A stretch of 22,866 nt of DNA from DATAQC01 sp051001215 (GCA_051001215.1 JBPCNP010000007.1:1-22866), one strand, 5' to 3'. Numbered from the stretch's first letter, positions 8,386-17,723 are shown. Notes: generated by a model not told the origin, from the sequence alone. Translations and numbers: made by a program.

Positions 8386-9254
8386 GGCACCTCCTCGACA
8401 TCGACGACCTGTCGGCGGCCGAGCTGGCCGCGGTCCTCGACCTGGCCGAGCAACCCGACCCGCCGCCGGTTCTCGCCGGCAAGGGCGTGGGCCTGGTCTT
8501 CCAGAAGCCGTCGCTTCGGACGCGGGTGTCGATGGAGATGGCGGTGGTCCAGCTCGGCGGCCATCCCGTGTCGCTGCAGGACTTCGAGGTCGGCCTCGAC
8601 ACCCGGGAGCCGGCAGGTGACGTCGGACGGGTCCTGTCGCGGTATTGCGACCTGTTGGGTGCCCGCGTGTTCGCCCACGACGCGGTGGAGCGTCTGGCCG
8701 CGTCGGCCACCGTGCCCGTCGTCAACCTGCTGTCAGACCGGGCTCACCCCTGCGAGATCCTCGGCGACCTGCTCCTGTTGCGCCGACGCCTCGGCTCGTT
8801 GGCCGGCCGCTCGGTGGCGTGGGTGGGCGACGGCAACAACGTGTGCCAGTCGCTGCTCGCCGGCGCCGCCCTCGTGGGCCTCGCCGTCCGGGTGGCCTGC
8901 CCCCCGGGCTACGAGCCGTCGGCTGCGTCGCTGGCCCATGCCGGCTCGCTGCTCACCCACGACCCGGCCGACGCCGTGGAAGGGGCCGACGCCGTGTACA
9001 CCGACGTGTGGACCTCCATGGGCCAGGAGACCGAGGCCGTCGACCGCCGGCGCGACTTCAGCGGCTTCACCGTCGACGACGCCCTCATGGCCCGGGCTGG
9101 GCCCGACGCCGTGTTCCTGCACTGCCTTCCCGCCCACCGCGGTGAGGAGGTCACGGCATCGGTGATCGATGGGCCGGCCAGTGCCGTGTGGGACCAGGCC
9201 GAGGCCCGTATGCACGCCGAGCGCGGCCTGTTGTGGTGGTTGATGAGCCAATGA
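8382..9254 (+). CDS. argF: Ornithine carbamoyltransferase
   Basis: Condenses ornithine with carbamoyl phosphate to give citrulline. At 290 residues it is slightly shorter than the usual 300-330. The carbamoyl-phosphate loop reads PSLRTR (43-48) where the textbook anabolic motif is STRTR; the SLRTR variant is also known from acetyl- and succinylornithine transcarbamylases. The rest is typical OTCase: HPCEILGDLL, WVGDGNNVCQSLL, TDVWTSMGQE and the catalytic-cysteine motif HCLPAHRGEE (Cys248). Because argJ and argB supply free ornithine and argF sits between argD and argR, an ornithine rather than an acetylornithine substrate is the better reading. The GTG start overlaps argD and the stop overlaps argR (ATGA). 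Confidence 0.93.
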   Translation: MRHLLDIDDLSAAELAAVLDLAEQPDPPPVLAGKGVGLVFQKPSLRTRVSMEMAVVQLGGHPVSLQDFEVGLDTREPAGDVGRVLSRYCDLLGARVFAHDAVERLAASATVPVVNLLSDRAHPCEILGDLLLLRRRLGSLAGRSVAWVGDGNNVCQSLLAGAALVGLAVRVACPPGYEPSAASLAHAGSLLTHDPADAVEGADAVYTDVWTSMGQETEAVDRRRDFSGFTVDDALMARAGPDAVFLHCLPAHRGEEVTASVIDGPASAVWDQAEARMHAERGLLWWLMSQ

Positions 9255-9718
9255 GGTTGGCCAAGCCGCAGCGGCAATATCGCGTGGCCCGCATCCTGTC
9301 GAGCCAGGCCGTCACCAGCCAGGCCCAGGTGGTCGACCTGCTGGCCGCCGAAGGCGTGGTGGCCACCAGGGCCACCGTGTCGCGCGACCTCGAGGATCTC
9401 GGAGCCCTCAAGGTGCGCACGGCCGAAGGCGAGTCGGTCTACGCCATCCCCGACCAGGCCCGCGACCGGCCCGCCCCCGAGGACCACCTGCGCCGGGTGA
9501 TGGGCGAGTGGGTGGTCGAGGTCGCCCATTCGGCGAACATCGTCGTCCTGCGCACGCCGCCCGGATCAGCCCACGTGGTGGGATCGGCCATCGACCGGGC
9601 CGGACTGCCGTCGGTGCTCGGCTCGGTGGCCGGCGACGACACCCTGTTGCTGGTGGTGTCCGACGGCACCGGCGGTGAGAAGGTGGCCCGGAGGCTCTCG
9701 GCGCTGGCCGGTCTGTAA
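9251..9718 (+). CDS. argR: Arginine repressor
   Basis: Arginine-responsive transcription regulator, normally a hexamer that binds ARG-box palindromes and represses arginine synthesis genes. The 155-residue protein has the N-terminal winged helix-turn-helix (about 8-70), with the recognition stretch ATRATVSRDLEDLGALKV. The C-terminal oligomerisation and arginine-binding domain has the family loop GSVAGDDTLLLVVSDG, which carries the acidic pair that binds arginine. The ATG at 9251 overlaps the argF stop. Its likely operator is the palindrome upstream of argC, which would make the operon self-regulated. The stop is TAA, followed by a 39-nt gap before argG. Confidence 0.95.
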   Translation: MRLAKPQRQYRVARILSSQAVTSQAQVVDLLAAEGVVATRATVSRDLEDLGALKVRTAEGESVYAIPDQARDRPAPEDHLRRVMGEWVVEVAHSANIVVLRTPPGSAHVVGSAIDRAGLPSVLGSVAGDDTLLLVVSDGTGGEKVARRLSALAGL

Positions 9719-9746
9719 CACCCACATTCTTTCTTACGGAACGAAA

Positions 9747-9752
9747 AGAGGA
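9747..9752 (+). promoter_or_regulatory. Ribosome-binding site of argG
   Basis: AGAGGA lies five bases before the GTG at 9758. It is one of the few clear Shine-Dalgarno sites in the window and fits a gene that is not translationally coupled to its upstream neighbour. Confidence 0.75.
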
Positions 9753-9757
9753 ACGTA

Positions 9758-12330
<2,573 letters not shown>

Positions 12331-12335
12331 CAGCC

Positions 12336-12923
12336 GTGGCCCGCCGTCGGGTGTTACCCCGGTCGTTCTATGCCCGTGATGCCCAGGCGGTGGCCCCGGA
12401 GCTGCTCAACAAGCTGGTGGTGCGGGGCGATCGGGTGGGGCGCATCGTCGAGGTCGAGGCCTACTGCGGCGTCGACGACCCCGGCAGTCACGCCTACCGG
12501 GGCCGTTCCCCCCGCAACGCCACCATGTTCGGCCCGCCGGGGCACCTCTACGTCTACTTCACCTACGGGATGCACCACTGCGCCAACGCCGTGTGCGGCG
12601 AGGAGGGGACTGCCACCGCCGTGTTGTTGCGGGGTCTCGACGTGGTGGGCGGGCTGGACGACATGCGGGCCGCCTACCCGGGGCTGCGACGCGACGCCGA
12701 CCTGTGCCGGGGCCCGGCCCGGCTGTGCAAGGCGTTCGGGATCGATCGGGCCTTCGACGGCGCCGACCTGGTCACCGGCGACCGCGGTGTGACGGTGTCC
12801 GACGACGGCACGCCGCCACCGGCGGCGCCCGGCATCGGTGTCCGGGTCGGACTCACCGCCGGGGCCGAGCTCCCGTGGCGCTTCACCGTCCCCGGCGCGC
12901 CGGGCCTTTCCCGGCGAGGCTGA
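12336..12923 (+). CDS. mpg: 3-methyladenine DNA glycosylase (AAG/MPG family)
   Basis: Base-excision repair glycosylase that removes alkylated purines such as 3-methyladenine. The 195 residues match the compact bacterial AAG fold. LARRR-type basic N-terminus aside, the marks are FYARDAQAVAPELLNKLVV, the catalytic-glutamate region RIVEVEAYCG, DPGSHAYRGRSPRNATMFGPPGHLYVYFTYGMH (DNA-intercalating and base-pocket tyrosines), and CRGPARLCKAFGID. The GTG start is 5 nt after argH with no ribosome-binding site, suggesting coupling to argH. It is a repair gene joined to an arginine operon, a linkage I recall from other actinobacteria. Confidence 0.95.
   Translation: MARRRVLPRSFYARDAQAVAPELLNKLVVRGDRVGRIVEVEAYCGVDDPGSHAYRGRSPRNATMFGPPGHLYVYFTYGMHHCANAVCGEEGTATAVLLRGLDVVGGLDDMRAAYPGLRRDADLCRGPARLCKAFGIDRAFDGADLVTGDRGVTVSDDGTPPPAAPGIGVRVGLTAGAELPWRFTVPGAPGLSRRG
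12898..12916 (+). terminator. Hairpin at the 3' end of mpg, possible terminator
   Basis: Arms CGCCGGG and CCCGGCG around a CCTTT loop form a 7-bp stem inside the last codons of mpg. There is no T-tract. It lies where the arg-mpg transcript would end, but short GC hairpins are common by chance in this DNA. Confidence 0.25.
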
Positions 12924-13096
12924 TCGGGAGGGGCTGACCGGCGAGGCCCCGGCGTTCGGTGCAGACCAGCCGGCAGGGAAGCCATCGACGCGGCGATCGG
13001 CTCTGTCATAGGCCCAGGGCATGATGGCCCAGTGGAACACCTGTCCGACCCATCGGCGGAAGTTCGTCGAGCCAGCGACCGTGAGTTCCAACCGTG

Positions 13097-13102
13097 TAGT
13101 TT
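13097..13102 (+). promoter_or_regulatory. -10 box of the cytosine methyltransferase gene
   Basis: TAGTTT matches TANNNT and ends seven bases before the GTG at 13110. An alternative CATGAT at 13020-13025 stands six bases before an upstream in-frame GTG at 13032. Confidence 0.5.
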
Positions 13103-13109
13103 TCGACCT

Positions 13110-14270
13110 GTGCCCAGCTCGTCCAGATGGAGAGTCGCTGGGCTGTTCGCGGGAATCGGTGGCATAGAGGTGGGCCTTCAGCGGTCGGGGATGCATCCCG
13201 AGCTCCTCTGCGAGCGATGGGCACCGGCCAGAGCTGTCCTCGAGCACCGTTTCCCCGATGTGCCGCTCGATCTCGACATCTGCGGGCTCAGCGGGCTACC
13301 TCCCGTCGAGCTCGTGACGGCAGGCTTCCCTTGCACCGATTTGTCCCAGGCCGGCTACACGAAGGGGATCACTGGCGCGGCATCCGGACTCGTCGGCGAG
13401 GTGTTCCGGCTGCTCGGCGACCGGCGGGTGCCCTGGGTCCTGCTCGAGAATGTCCGCAACATGCTGGTCCTCGATGGTGGCCGGGCCATGCGTTTCCTGA
13501 TTGCCGAGCTGGAGGCTCTCGGCTACCAATGGGCGTACCGGCTCGTCGACTCCCGCTTCAGCGGGGTCCCGCAGCGACGACAGCGGGTGATCCTCGTCGC
13601 GAGCTTGGACGGCGACCCCAGAGAGGTGCTCTTCCCCGACGACGCCGGCGAGCCCGACGTCTCACATTTCCGGAACGACGTCTTCGGCTTCTACTGGACA
13701 GAGGGACTACGAGGCTTGGGATGGGCGCGAGACGCCGTGCCGACGCTCAAGGGTGGCTCGACCATCGGCATACCTTCCCCCCCGGCGATTTGGAACCCCC
13801 GTGGGCATGTGGGGCATCGACTCGTCACCCCAACCATCGTCGAGGCCGAGCAGATCCAGGGGTTCCGTCCCGGCTGGACCTCAGCTGCCGACTCGGTGTC
13901 GAACCGGAAGGGCACCCGTTGGAAGCTCGTCGGCAACGCCGTGACCGTGGGTGTCGCGGAATGGGTGGCCGACCGTCTCTGCCATCCGAAGAGCTTTGAT
14001 GCCGAGGTGCTTCGGCTCCGGGATGGAGCGCCTTGGCCGAAAGCGGCCTACGGGACCAAGGGCCAGCGCTGGTCCGTCGGGGTCTCGATGTGGCCGACGA
14101 CGGAGGCGTACCAACATCTGGGTGAGCTCGTCGACCTCCGAACAGCTGAGCCGCTTTCCCTGCGAGCAACCTCGGGGTTCCTGGAGCGGGCGAGACGGGG
14201 CAACCTTCGAATGGACGACCGGTTCATCGACGACGTGGCATTACACATCGCCGGGGTCGCTGCGGCTTGA
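13110..14270 (+). CDS. DNA (cytosine-5-)-methyltransferase
   Basis: Type II C5-cytosine methyltransferase of about 386 residues using S-adenosylmethionine. Motif I is FAGIGGIEVGL (13-23), motif IV with the catalytic cysteine is GFPCTDLSQAG (Cys75), motif VI is ENV (113-115), motif VIII is QRRQRVILVA, and motif X near the C-terminus is LVGNAVTVGVAEW. The region between VIII and X, which sets the target sequence, is not recognisable. The GTG at 13110 is preferred over 13032: it has a TANNNT -10 box, starts just before motif I as usual, and the 26 codons between 13032 and 13110 lack the G/C third-base bias. Vsr overlaps it convergently by 30 bp. Third positions are visibly less G/C-biased than in the arg genes, suggesting transfer. 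Confidence 0.93.
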   Translation: MPSSSRWRVAGLFAGIGGIEVGLQRSGMHPELLCERWAPARAVLEHRFPDVPLDLDICGLSGLPPVELVTAGFPCTDLSQAGYTKGITGAASGLVGEVFRLLGDRRVPWVLLENVRNMLVLDGGRAMRFLIAELEALGYQWAYRLVDSRFSGVPQRRQRVILVASLDGDPREVLFPDDAGEPDVSHFRNDVFGFYWTEGLRGLGWARDAVPTLKGGSTIGIPSPPAIWNPRGHVGHRLVTPTIVEAEQIQGFRPGWTSAADSVSNRKGTRWKLVGNAVTVGVAEWVADRLCHPKSFDAEVLRLRDGAPWPKAAYGTKGQRWSVGVSMWPTTEAYQHLGELVDLRTAEPLSLRATSGFLERARRGNLRMDDRFIDDVALHIAGVAAA

Positions 14271-14690
14271 GCGACTGCGAACGGCCGCCTCGATGGCGTC
14301 GGCGGCGCTCGTCACGGACTCATGTTCCCATACGCGCATCACGAGCCATCCGGCCCGGGACAGATCGTCGTTCGCGGCGGCGTCGCGAGCCGTATTCGCA
14401 GCAAGCTTCATTCCCCACCACGCGCGGTTGGACTTCGGCAGTGATCCGTGGTCTCCACAGCCATGCCAGAAGCATCCGTCAACGAAGACCGCGACCCGGG
14501 ACCTGGTGAACACGATGTCGGCCCGACGGCGCCGTCCCAGGATCCCAGTGTCCACGCGGTATCGGAGGCCGCGCCGCCACAACTCGGAGCGGAGCGCGAG
14601 CTCGGGCTTCGTGTCGCGCTGCCGCTGTCGCTCCATCCGTCGTTGGATGTGGTCTGACGAGGCGCTGGGTGTCGTGGATGGCTTCGTCAT
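14241..14690 (-). CDS. vsr: Very short patch repair (Vsr) mismatch endonuclease
   Basis: Nicks DNA 5' of the T in T:G mismatches that arise when 5-methylcytosine deaminates at the partner methyltransferase site. The 149-residue protein shows the whole Vsr pattern: RRMERQRQRDTKPELALRS-type start, RRADIVF with the metal-binding aspartate (Asp58), VAVFVDGCFWHGC with the zinc-binding and catalytic Cys/His residues (73-81), a K-x-N-x-x-WW-x-x-K stretch, and RVWEHE. It faces the methyltransferase and overlaps its last 30 bp. It diverges from the putative restriction gene, so it may share a promoter region (14691-14804) with that gene. The family call is secure; the exact target follows the methyltransferase and is unknown. 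Confidence 0.94.
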   Translation of the reverse strand: MTKPSTTPSASSDHIQRRMERQRQRDTKPELALRSELWRRGLRYRVDTGILGRRRRADIVFTRSRVAVFVDGCFWHGCGDHGSLPKSNRAWWGMKLAANTARDAAANDDLSRAGWLVMRVWEHESVTSAADAIEAAVRSRSSRSDPGDV

Positions 14691-14725
14691 GGTCGGTCGT
14701 CGTGTGGGGGCCCCGGAGGGCTTCG

Positions 14726-14731
14726 TAGTAT
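14726..14731 (+). promoter_or_regulatory. -10 box upstream of the restriction-endonuclease candidate
   Basis: TAGTAT in the 114-nt divergent gap between vsr and the nuclease gene. It is the best TANNNT match there and would start transcription near 14738-14740. Its complement offers a GATACT-like box for vsr, so the two promoters may overlap. Confidence 0.4.
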
Positions 14732-14739
14732 CTCGTGTC

Positions 14740-14808
14740 GTGAGGAAGGATGTCGTCCCTCGAAGGGAATCGACGGAGGGCCGCCTGATCGAGGCCCTTG
14801 CCCAATGA
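14740..14808 (+). CDS. Possible 22-residue leader ORF coupled to the nuclease gene
   Basis: A GTG eight bases after TAGTAT opens a reading frame that encodes VRKDVVPRRESTEGRLIEALAQ. It ends in a TGA overlapping the ATG of the downstream nuclease gene (ATGA), the same junction type used throughout the arg operon. If real, it would be a leaderless leader peptide that delivers ribosomes to the nuclease start, which has no Shine-Dalgarno sequence of its own. Its length is small enough for chance, and no homologue is recognised. Confidence 0.3.
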   Translation: MRKDVVPRRESTEGRLIEALAQ

Positions 14809-15665
14809 ACGGGCCCCAGCTACTCGCCCGGACCATGACCGTGCCGTCGATCACGGATGAGCATGGAAACCTGTGGCAGTACCACTCGCGGAGCGATCGG
14901 CACTCCAAGGTGGCGTGCTGGGCCACGATGTTCGACTTGATGCGGAATTCGGCGCTCCTCCGTCGACACGTCACCGACGGGAAGGTTGCCTTCGGTGTCA
15001 ACCACGAATTTGCGGACTTCCGGACGCGACGCAGGAAGAAGCTCGACTTGGTGGTTCACCGGCCCGGAACCCATGTCGAGGGCAGCCGGCCGGGTAGGTC
15101 GTTCGCCGAGCTCGGGGAGGCCCTGGCCGTGGTGCTCGACGAACCGGAACAGGCATCTCTGGATGGCTGGCCAGCGCTCTCCGAACAGCCCGTCGGCTCA
15201 GTTCTCATGGCACTCGAGGCGAAGGCCTGCATGACGAAGCACGTCGGTTCGGGTCCTCGCCTGTACGACGAGCTCAACAGCTCGCACCTGACCGTCCACG
15301 GTGCTGCCGATCAGGCGATCGCGGTGGCCTTCGTCATGATCAATGGGGCGACATCGTTCACCAGCCCCGATTCGAACCGGCGTCGGCTGGGCCAGGACCA
15401 AGCTGTGCCGAAGGTAACTCTGATCAAGCAGCCGGCGTCGACTGAGTTCGTCGTGTCGAAAGTGAGCGAATTGCCGACACGTACGCGACCCGGTCACGAG
15501 GGCTACGACGCCATCGGCATCGTCGTCGTCGACTGCCCGAACGATCTGTCGCCAGTGACGATCGTCGGCAACCCCCCGGCGCCCGCCCCCAACGACGTGT
15601 TCTCCTACGAGTCGATGATCCGGCGGGTGGTGAACCAGTACGACTTCCTGAACGCGAACCTGTGA
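14805..15665 (+). CDS. Putative type II restriction endonuclease, PD-(D/E)XK-like
   Basis: Unnamed 286-residue protein beside a C5-methyltransferase and Vsr, the place where the matching restriction enzyme is expected. Inside the protein, RRKKLDLVVHRPG carries Asp81 at the end of a predicted strand. After a long insertion, GSVLMALEAKACMTKH carries Glu138-Ala-Lys140, together giving the D...ExK metal-binding core of PD-(D/E)XK nucleases. The N-terminal part has LWQYHSRSDRHSKVACWATMFDLM, and the C-terminal half is a mixed alpha/beta region without a motif I know. It has no signal peptide or membrane segment. Nuclease function is inferred from the motif and context; it could also be another nuclease-fold protein. 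Codon use resembles the methyltransferase more than the arg genes. Confidence 0.6.
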   Translation: MNGPQLLARTMTVPSITDEHGNLWQYHSRSDRHSKVACWATMFDLMRNSALLRRHVTDGKVAFGVNHEFADFRTRRRKKLDLVVHRPGTHVEGSRPGRSFAELGEALAVVLDEPEQASLDGWPALSEQPVGSVLMALEAKACMTKHVGSGPRLYDELNSSHLTVHGAADQAIAVAFVMINGATSFTSPDSNRRRLGQDQAVPKVTLIKQPASTEFVVSKVSELPTRTRPGHEGYDAIGIVVVDCPNDLSPVTIVGNPPAPAPNDVFSYESMIRRVVNQYDFLNANL

Positions 15666-15682
15666 GGGCCGGAGCGGATGGG

Positions 15683-15713
15683 CGGCGGCCGAAAATCGCC
15701 CACATGCACGGCC
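15683..15713 (+). terminator. Hairpin after the nuclease gene, possible terminator
   Basis: Arms GCGGCCG and CGGCCGC, 7 bp, around a 17-nt loop, 18 nt after the nuclease stop. A competing 6-bp stem (TGGGCG with CGCCCA) overlaps it. No T-tract. The position suits a terminator; the strength is modest. Confidence 0.3.
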
Positions 15714-15743
15714 GCACGGACAGAATCATCCTGTGAGCTCCAG

Positions 15744-15839
15744 TCAGAACTCGGCGATCCTCGACGGCCGGTCTCGGATCAACGCCACCACCTTGCGCTC
15801 GTCGTCGCGGGCGTCGAGGCCCTCGATCTCGAGGGGCAT
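15744..15839 (-). CDS. Small 31-residue ORF of unknown function
   Basis: From an ATG at 15839 the minus strand reads MPLEIEGLDARDDERKVV then ALIRDRPSRIAEF and stops. It lies 26 nt downstream of the phosphoesterase stop on the same strand. Its third codon positions are almost all G or C and the composition is like a real soluble protein, so it may be a short gene or the surviving tail of one lost when the restriction island arrived. A plus-strand ORF shares the same wobble positions, so codon bias alone does not fix the strand; its Ser/Arg-rich product looks like a shadow. No family recognised. Confidence 0.3.
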   Translation of the reverse strand: MPLEIEGLDARDDERKVVALIRDRPSRIAEF

Positions 15840-15865
15840 CCTGCCGCCGGAGGTCGTTCCGTGGG

Positions 15866-16837
15866 TCAGATCCCGTAGGGTCCCCGCATGCTCGGGGCCT
15901 GGGCGGCACGGCCGAGGAAGGTCGGGATGCCCAGTAACTCCTCGGTGGTACGCAGCAGGGAGTAGTGGTCGGCGGGTGCCACCATCACCGTCCCAGCCCG
16001 GACACTGGGGCTGATCACGATCGACGGCATCGGGGTGTACTCGTCCCACGCCACGAAGATGGCCGTGCTTCCCGAGCGGTAGGCGGCGCTGCCCACCAGC
16101 TTGGAGACCCATCGCTCGAGCCACTGGTCGCCGGTGGCCACCCCGCAGTCGTGGGTGTCGTTGCACAGGTTCGGTGTGATGAACGAGAAGGCCGGGAGGC
16201 TGTCGTGGTCGATGGCGTCGGCCAGGGCCCCGCCGGCGGGCGTTCCCAGGGCGACGTCTTCGCCGGCGGAGCAGGCAGCCCGATCGTCGCCGCCGGTGTA
16301 ATAGGCGGCGGGATTGTGCTTCACCGCGTAGTCGCCCTTCGGGTTCAGCGCGCAGGTACCGGGCATGGCCTCCTGGTAGCTGGCCGCCCGCCGGCCCGAT
16401 GCCCGGACCTGGCGGAACAGGTTGTCGACAGTGAGGGGATGAGAGGCGGGCCCGGCGTCGTCGTGGATGCCCTGGGTGTCGCCCGACGTGGCCCCGATGT
16501 AGTTCGGCAGCGAGGGACTGCCCACGCCGGTGTAGTGGGTGGCGGTGCCGCAGCGGTGGGCGAGGGCCGTCTCGAACGGCGCCTCGGCGCTGCCGATCAC
16601 CTGCCCGTACGTGTGGTTCTCCATGAAGATCCACACCACGTGCTCGTACACGGGAGGCGGCGGTGCGGATGCGCCGCCGCACACTGCCGCGGACGCAGTG
16701 GTGGAGGCCGGCGGCGACGACGTCGGGAGTGTCGTCTGCCCGGGTGCGAGGGCGGCACCCCGAGGCACGGAGCCGGCACACGCGGTGGCCCCGGCGACCA
16801 GCAGGGCGACCAGTGCACGTGGGAGCCGGACCGTCAT
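15866..16837 (-). CDS. Secreted phosphoesterase / acid phosphatase (PF04185 type), probable lipoprotein
   Basis: A 323-residue exported protein of the alkaline-phosphatase-like superfamily that includes phospholipase C and SapM-type acid phosphatases. A signal peptide (1-19) ends in AGATAC with Cys20, a usable though imperfect lipobox. A Pro/Ser/Thr-rich linker (30-62) follows. The phosphoesterase domain opens with HVVWIFMENHTYGQVIG, where Glu73-Asn74-His75 are the family's metal and catalytic region, then SPSLPNYIGATSGDTQG, DNLF, PAFSFITPNLCNDTHD and AIFVAWDEYTPMP. The ATG is fixed by a TAAGGT -10 box six bases upstream. The substrate is unknown: a phosphate monoester phosphatase, phosphoinositide phosphatase or phospholipase C would all fit. 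It abuts the truncated cysA remnant head-to-head. Confidence 0.87.
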   Translation of the reverse strand: MTVRLPRALVALLVAGATACAGSVPRGAALAPGQTTLPTSSPPASTTASAAVCGGASAPPPPVYEHVVWIFMENHTYGQVIGSAEAPFETALAHRCGTATHYTGVGSPSLPNYIGATSGDTQGIHDDAGPASHPLTVDNLFRQVRASGRRAASYQEAMPGTCALNPKGDYAVKHNPAAYYTGGDDRAACSAGEDVALGTPAGGALADAIDHDSLPAFSFITPNLCNDTHDCGVATGDQWLERWVSKLVGSAAYRSGSTAIFVAWDEYTPMPSIVISPSVRAGTVMVAPADHYSLLRTTEELLGIPTFLGRAAQAPSMRGPYGI

Positions 16838-16843
16838 GGGCCG

Positions 16844-16849
16844 ACCTTA
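16844..16849 (-). promoter_or_regulatory. -10 box of the phosphoesterase gene, leaderless promoter
   Basis: On the minus strand TAAGGT (TANNNT) ends six bases before the ATG at 16837, matching the spacing at other leaderless starts here. It lies only about ten bases from where cysA-like sequence begins on the other strand. Confidence 0.55.
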
Positions 16850-16857
16850 GGCCCGGT

Positions 16858-17208
16858 GCCGAGCAGGTCGGCACACCCGACGAGCTCTACGACCGGCCCG
16901 CCAACGACTTCGTGATGCGCTTCCTCGGCCCCGTCACCAACCTGGGCGGCCGCATCTTCCGCCCCCACGACATCGACGTTCTTCCCGACGCCGGGCCGAC
17001 CACCGTCTCGGCTCGGGTCGAGCGTCTCGTGCGACTGGGCTTCGAGGTCCGTGTCGACGCCGTCGACGACCAGGGACAGACCCTGTCGGTGCAACTGACC
17101 CGGGTCCAGGTGGAATCGCTGACAATGGCCCCCGGCAAGGTGATCAACCTGCGTCCCTCTGCGCCACCTCTGCCAGAGACGGCGGTCGTCCAACCGGCCT
17201 CGGCGTGA
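16858..17208 (+). pseudogene. cysA: 3' remnant of a sulfate/thiosulfate ABC transporter ATPase (cysA)
   Basis: About 116 codons encode the C-terminal part of a CysA-type ATPase. AEQVGTPDELYDRPANDFVMRFLGPV is the classic end of the ABC domain. The TOBE-like regulatory domain follows, with the GGRIFRPHDIDV strand, a VRLGFEVRVDAV segment and a MAPGKVINL-type end, finishing at the TGA. Everything upstream (Walker A, Q-loop, signature, Walker B) is missing; the phosphoesterase gene on the opposite strand fills that space, and the in-frame continuation there is its antisense. No start or promoter precedes the fragment. Sulfate rather than another anion is inferred from the TPDELYDRPANDFVMRFLGPV wording typical of CysA. 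Confidence 0.8.
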
Positions 17209-17238
17209 GGTCTTTGGCCCGCCGCCCGGGCCAGCCGC

Positions 17239-17244
17239 CAGAAT
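17239..17244 (+). promoter_or_regulatory. -10 box of the Rrf2 regulator, leaderless promoter
   Basis: CAGAAT ends six bases before the GTG at 17251. Its first base departs from TANNNT, but the spacing equals that of the other leaderless starts. Confidence 0.45.
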
Positions 17245-17250
17245 GGGCCG

Positions 17251-17709
17251 GTGCACATCTCGGCCAAGGCGGACTACGCACTTCGCGCCCTGCTCACGCT
17301 GGCCGGTGAACCCGAGGGCGGCCCCATCACGGCCGACGCCCTGGCCGAGCGCCAGCGCCTGCCGCTGAAGTTCCTCGAGAACATCCTCGTCGACCTGCGC
17401 CGGGCAGCGATGGTCACCAGCCAGCGCGGCACCGGCGGGGGCTACCGCCTGGCCCGCCCGGCCGGATCGATCACCGCGGCCGACGTCATAAGGGCCATCG
17501 AAGGACCGCTGGCCGAGGTCCGTGGCCTGCGCCCGGAGGCGGCCACCTACGAGGGATCGGCCGAACACCTCCAAGACGTGTGGGTGGCGGTGCGAGCCGG
17601 CCTGCGCGCCGTGCTGGAACACGTCAGCCTGGCCGACATCGTGGCGGGCGAGTTCCCCGACGACGTCACCCGCCTCACCGCCGACCCCGACGCCTGGCTG
17701 GCCCGCTGA
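17251..17709 (+). CDS. Rrf2-family transcription regulator without Fe-S cysteines
   Basis: A 152-residue winged-helix regulator. It opens with MHISAKADYALRALLTLA, a hallmark Rrf2 N-terminus, followed by LPLKFLENILVDLRRAAMVTSQRGTGGGYRLARP (recognition helix and wing) and a long C-terminal dimerisation helix. There is no cysteine anywhere, so it cannot hold the 2Fe-2S cluster of IscR, NsrR or RsrR. It is closer in type to CymR, the cysteine-metabolism repressor. The cysA remnant 42 nt upstream suggests it once sat next to, and perhaps controlled, sulfate-uptake genes. The GTG start is supported by the CAGAAT box. Its present targets are unknown. Confidence 0.9.
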   Translation: MHISAKADYALRALLTLAGEPEGGPITADALAERQRLPLKFLENILVDLRRAAMVTSQRGTGGGYRLARPAGSITAADVIRAIEGPLAEVRGLRPEAATYEGSAEHLQDVWVAVRAGLRAVLEHVSLADIVAGEFPDDVTRLTADPDAWLAR

Positions 17710-17723
17710 GGCCGGGACGCCAG

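Noticed and set aside
13951..14808. 285-codon plus-strand ORF across the end of the methyltransferase and vsr
   Set aside because: Most of it is antisense to vsr, whose motifs are unmistakable. Only the last 22 codons, downstream of a promoter-like box, were kept as a possible leader ORF.
16663..16857. Upstream part of the plus-strand frame that leads into the cysA remnant
   Set aside because: It is antisense to the phosphoesterase signal peptide and linker and shows no ABC-transporter sequence, so the remnant begins near 16858.
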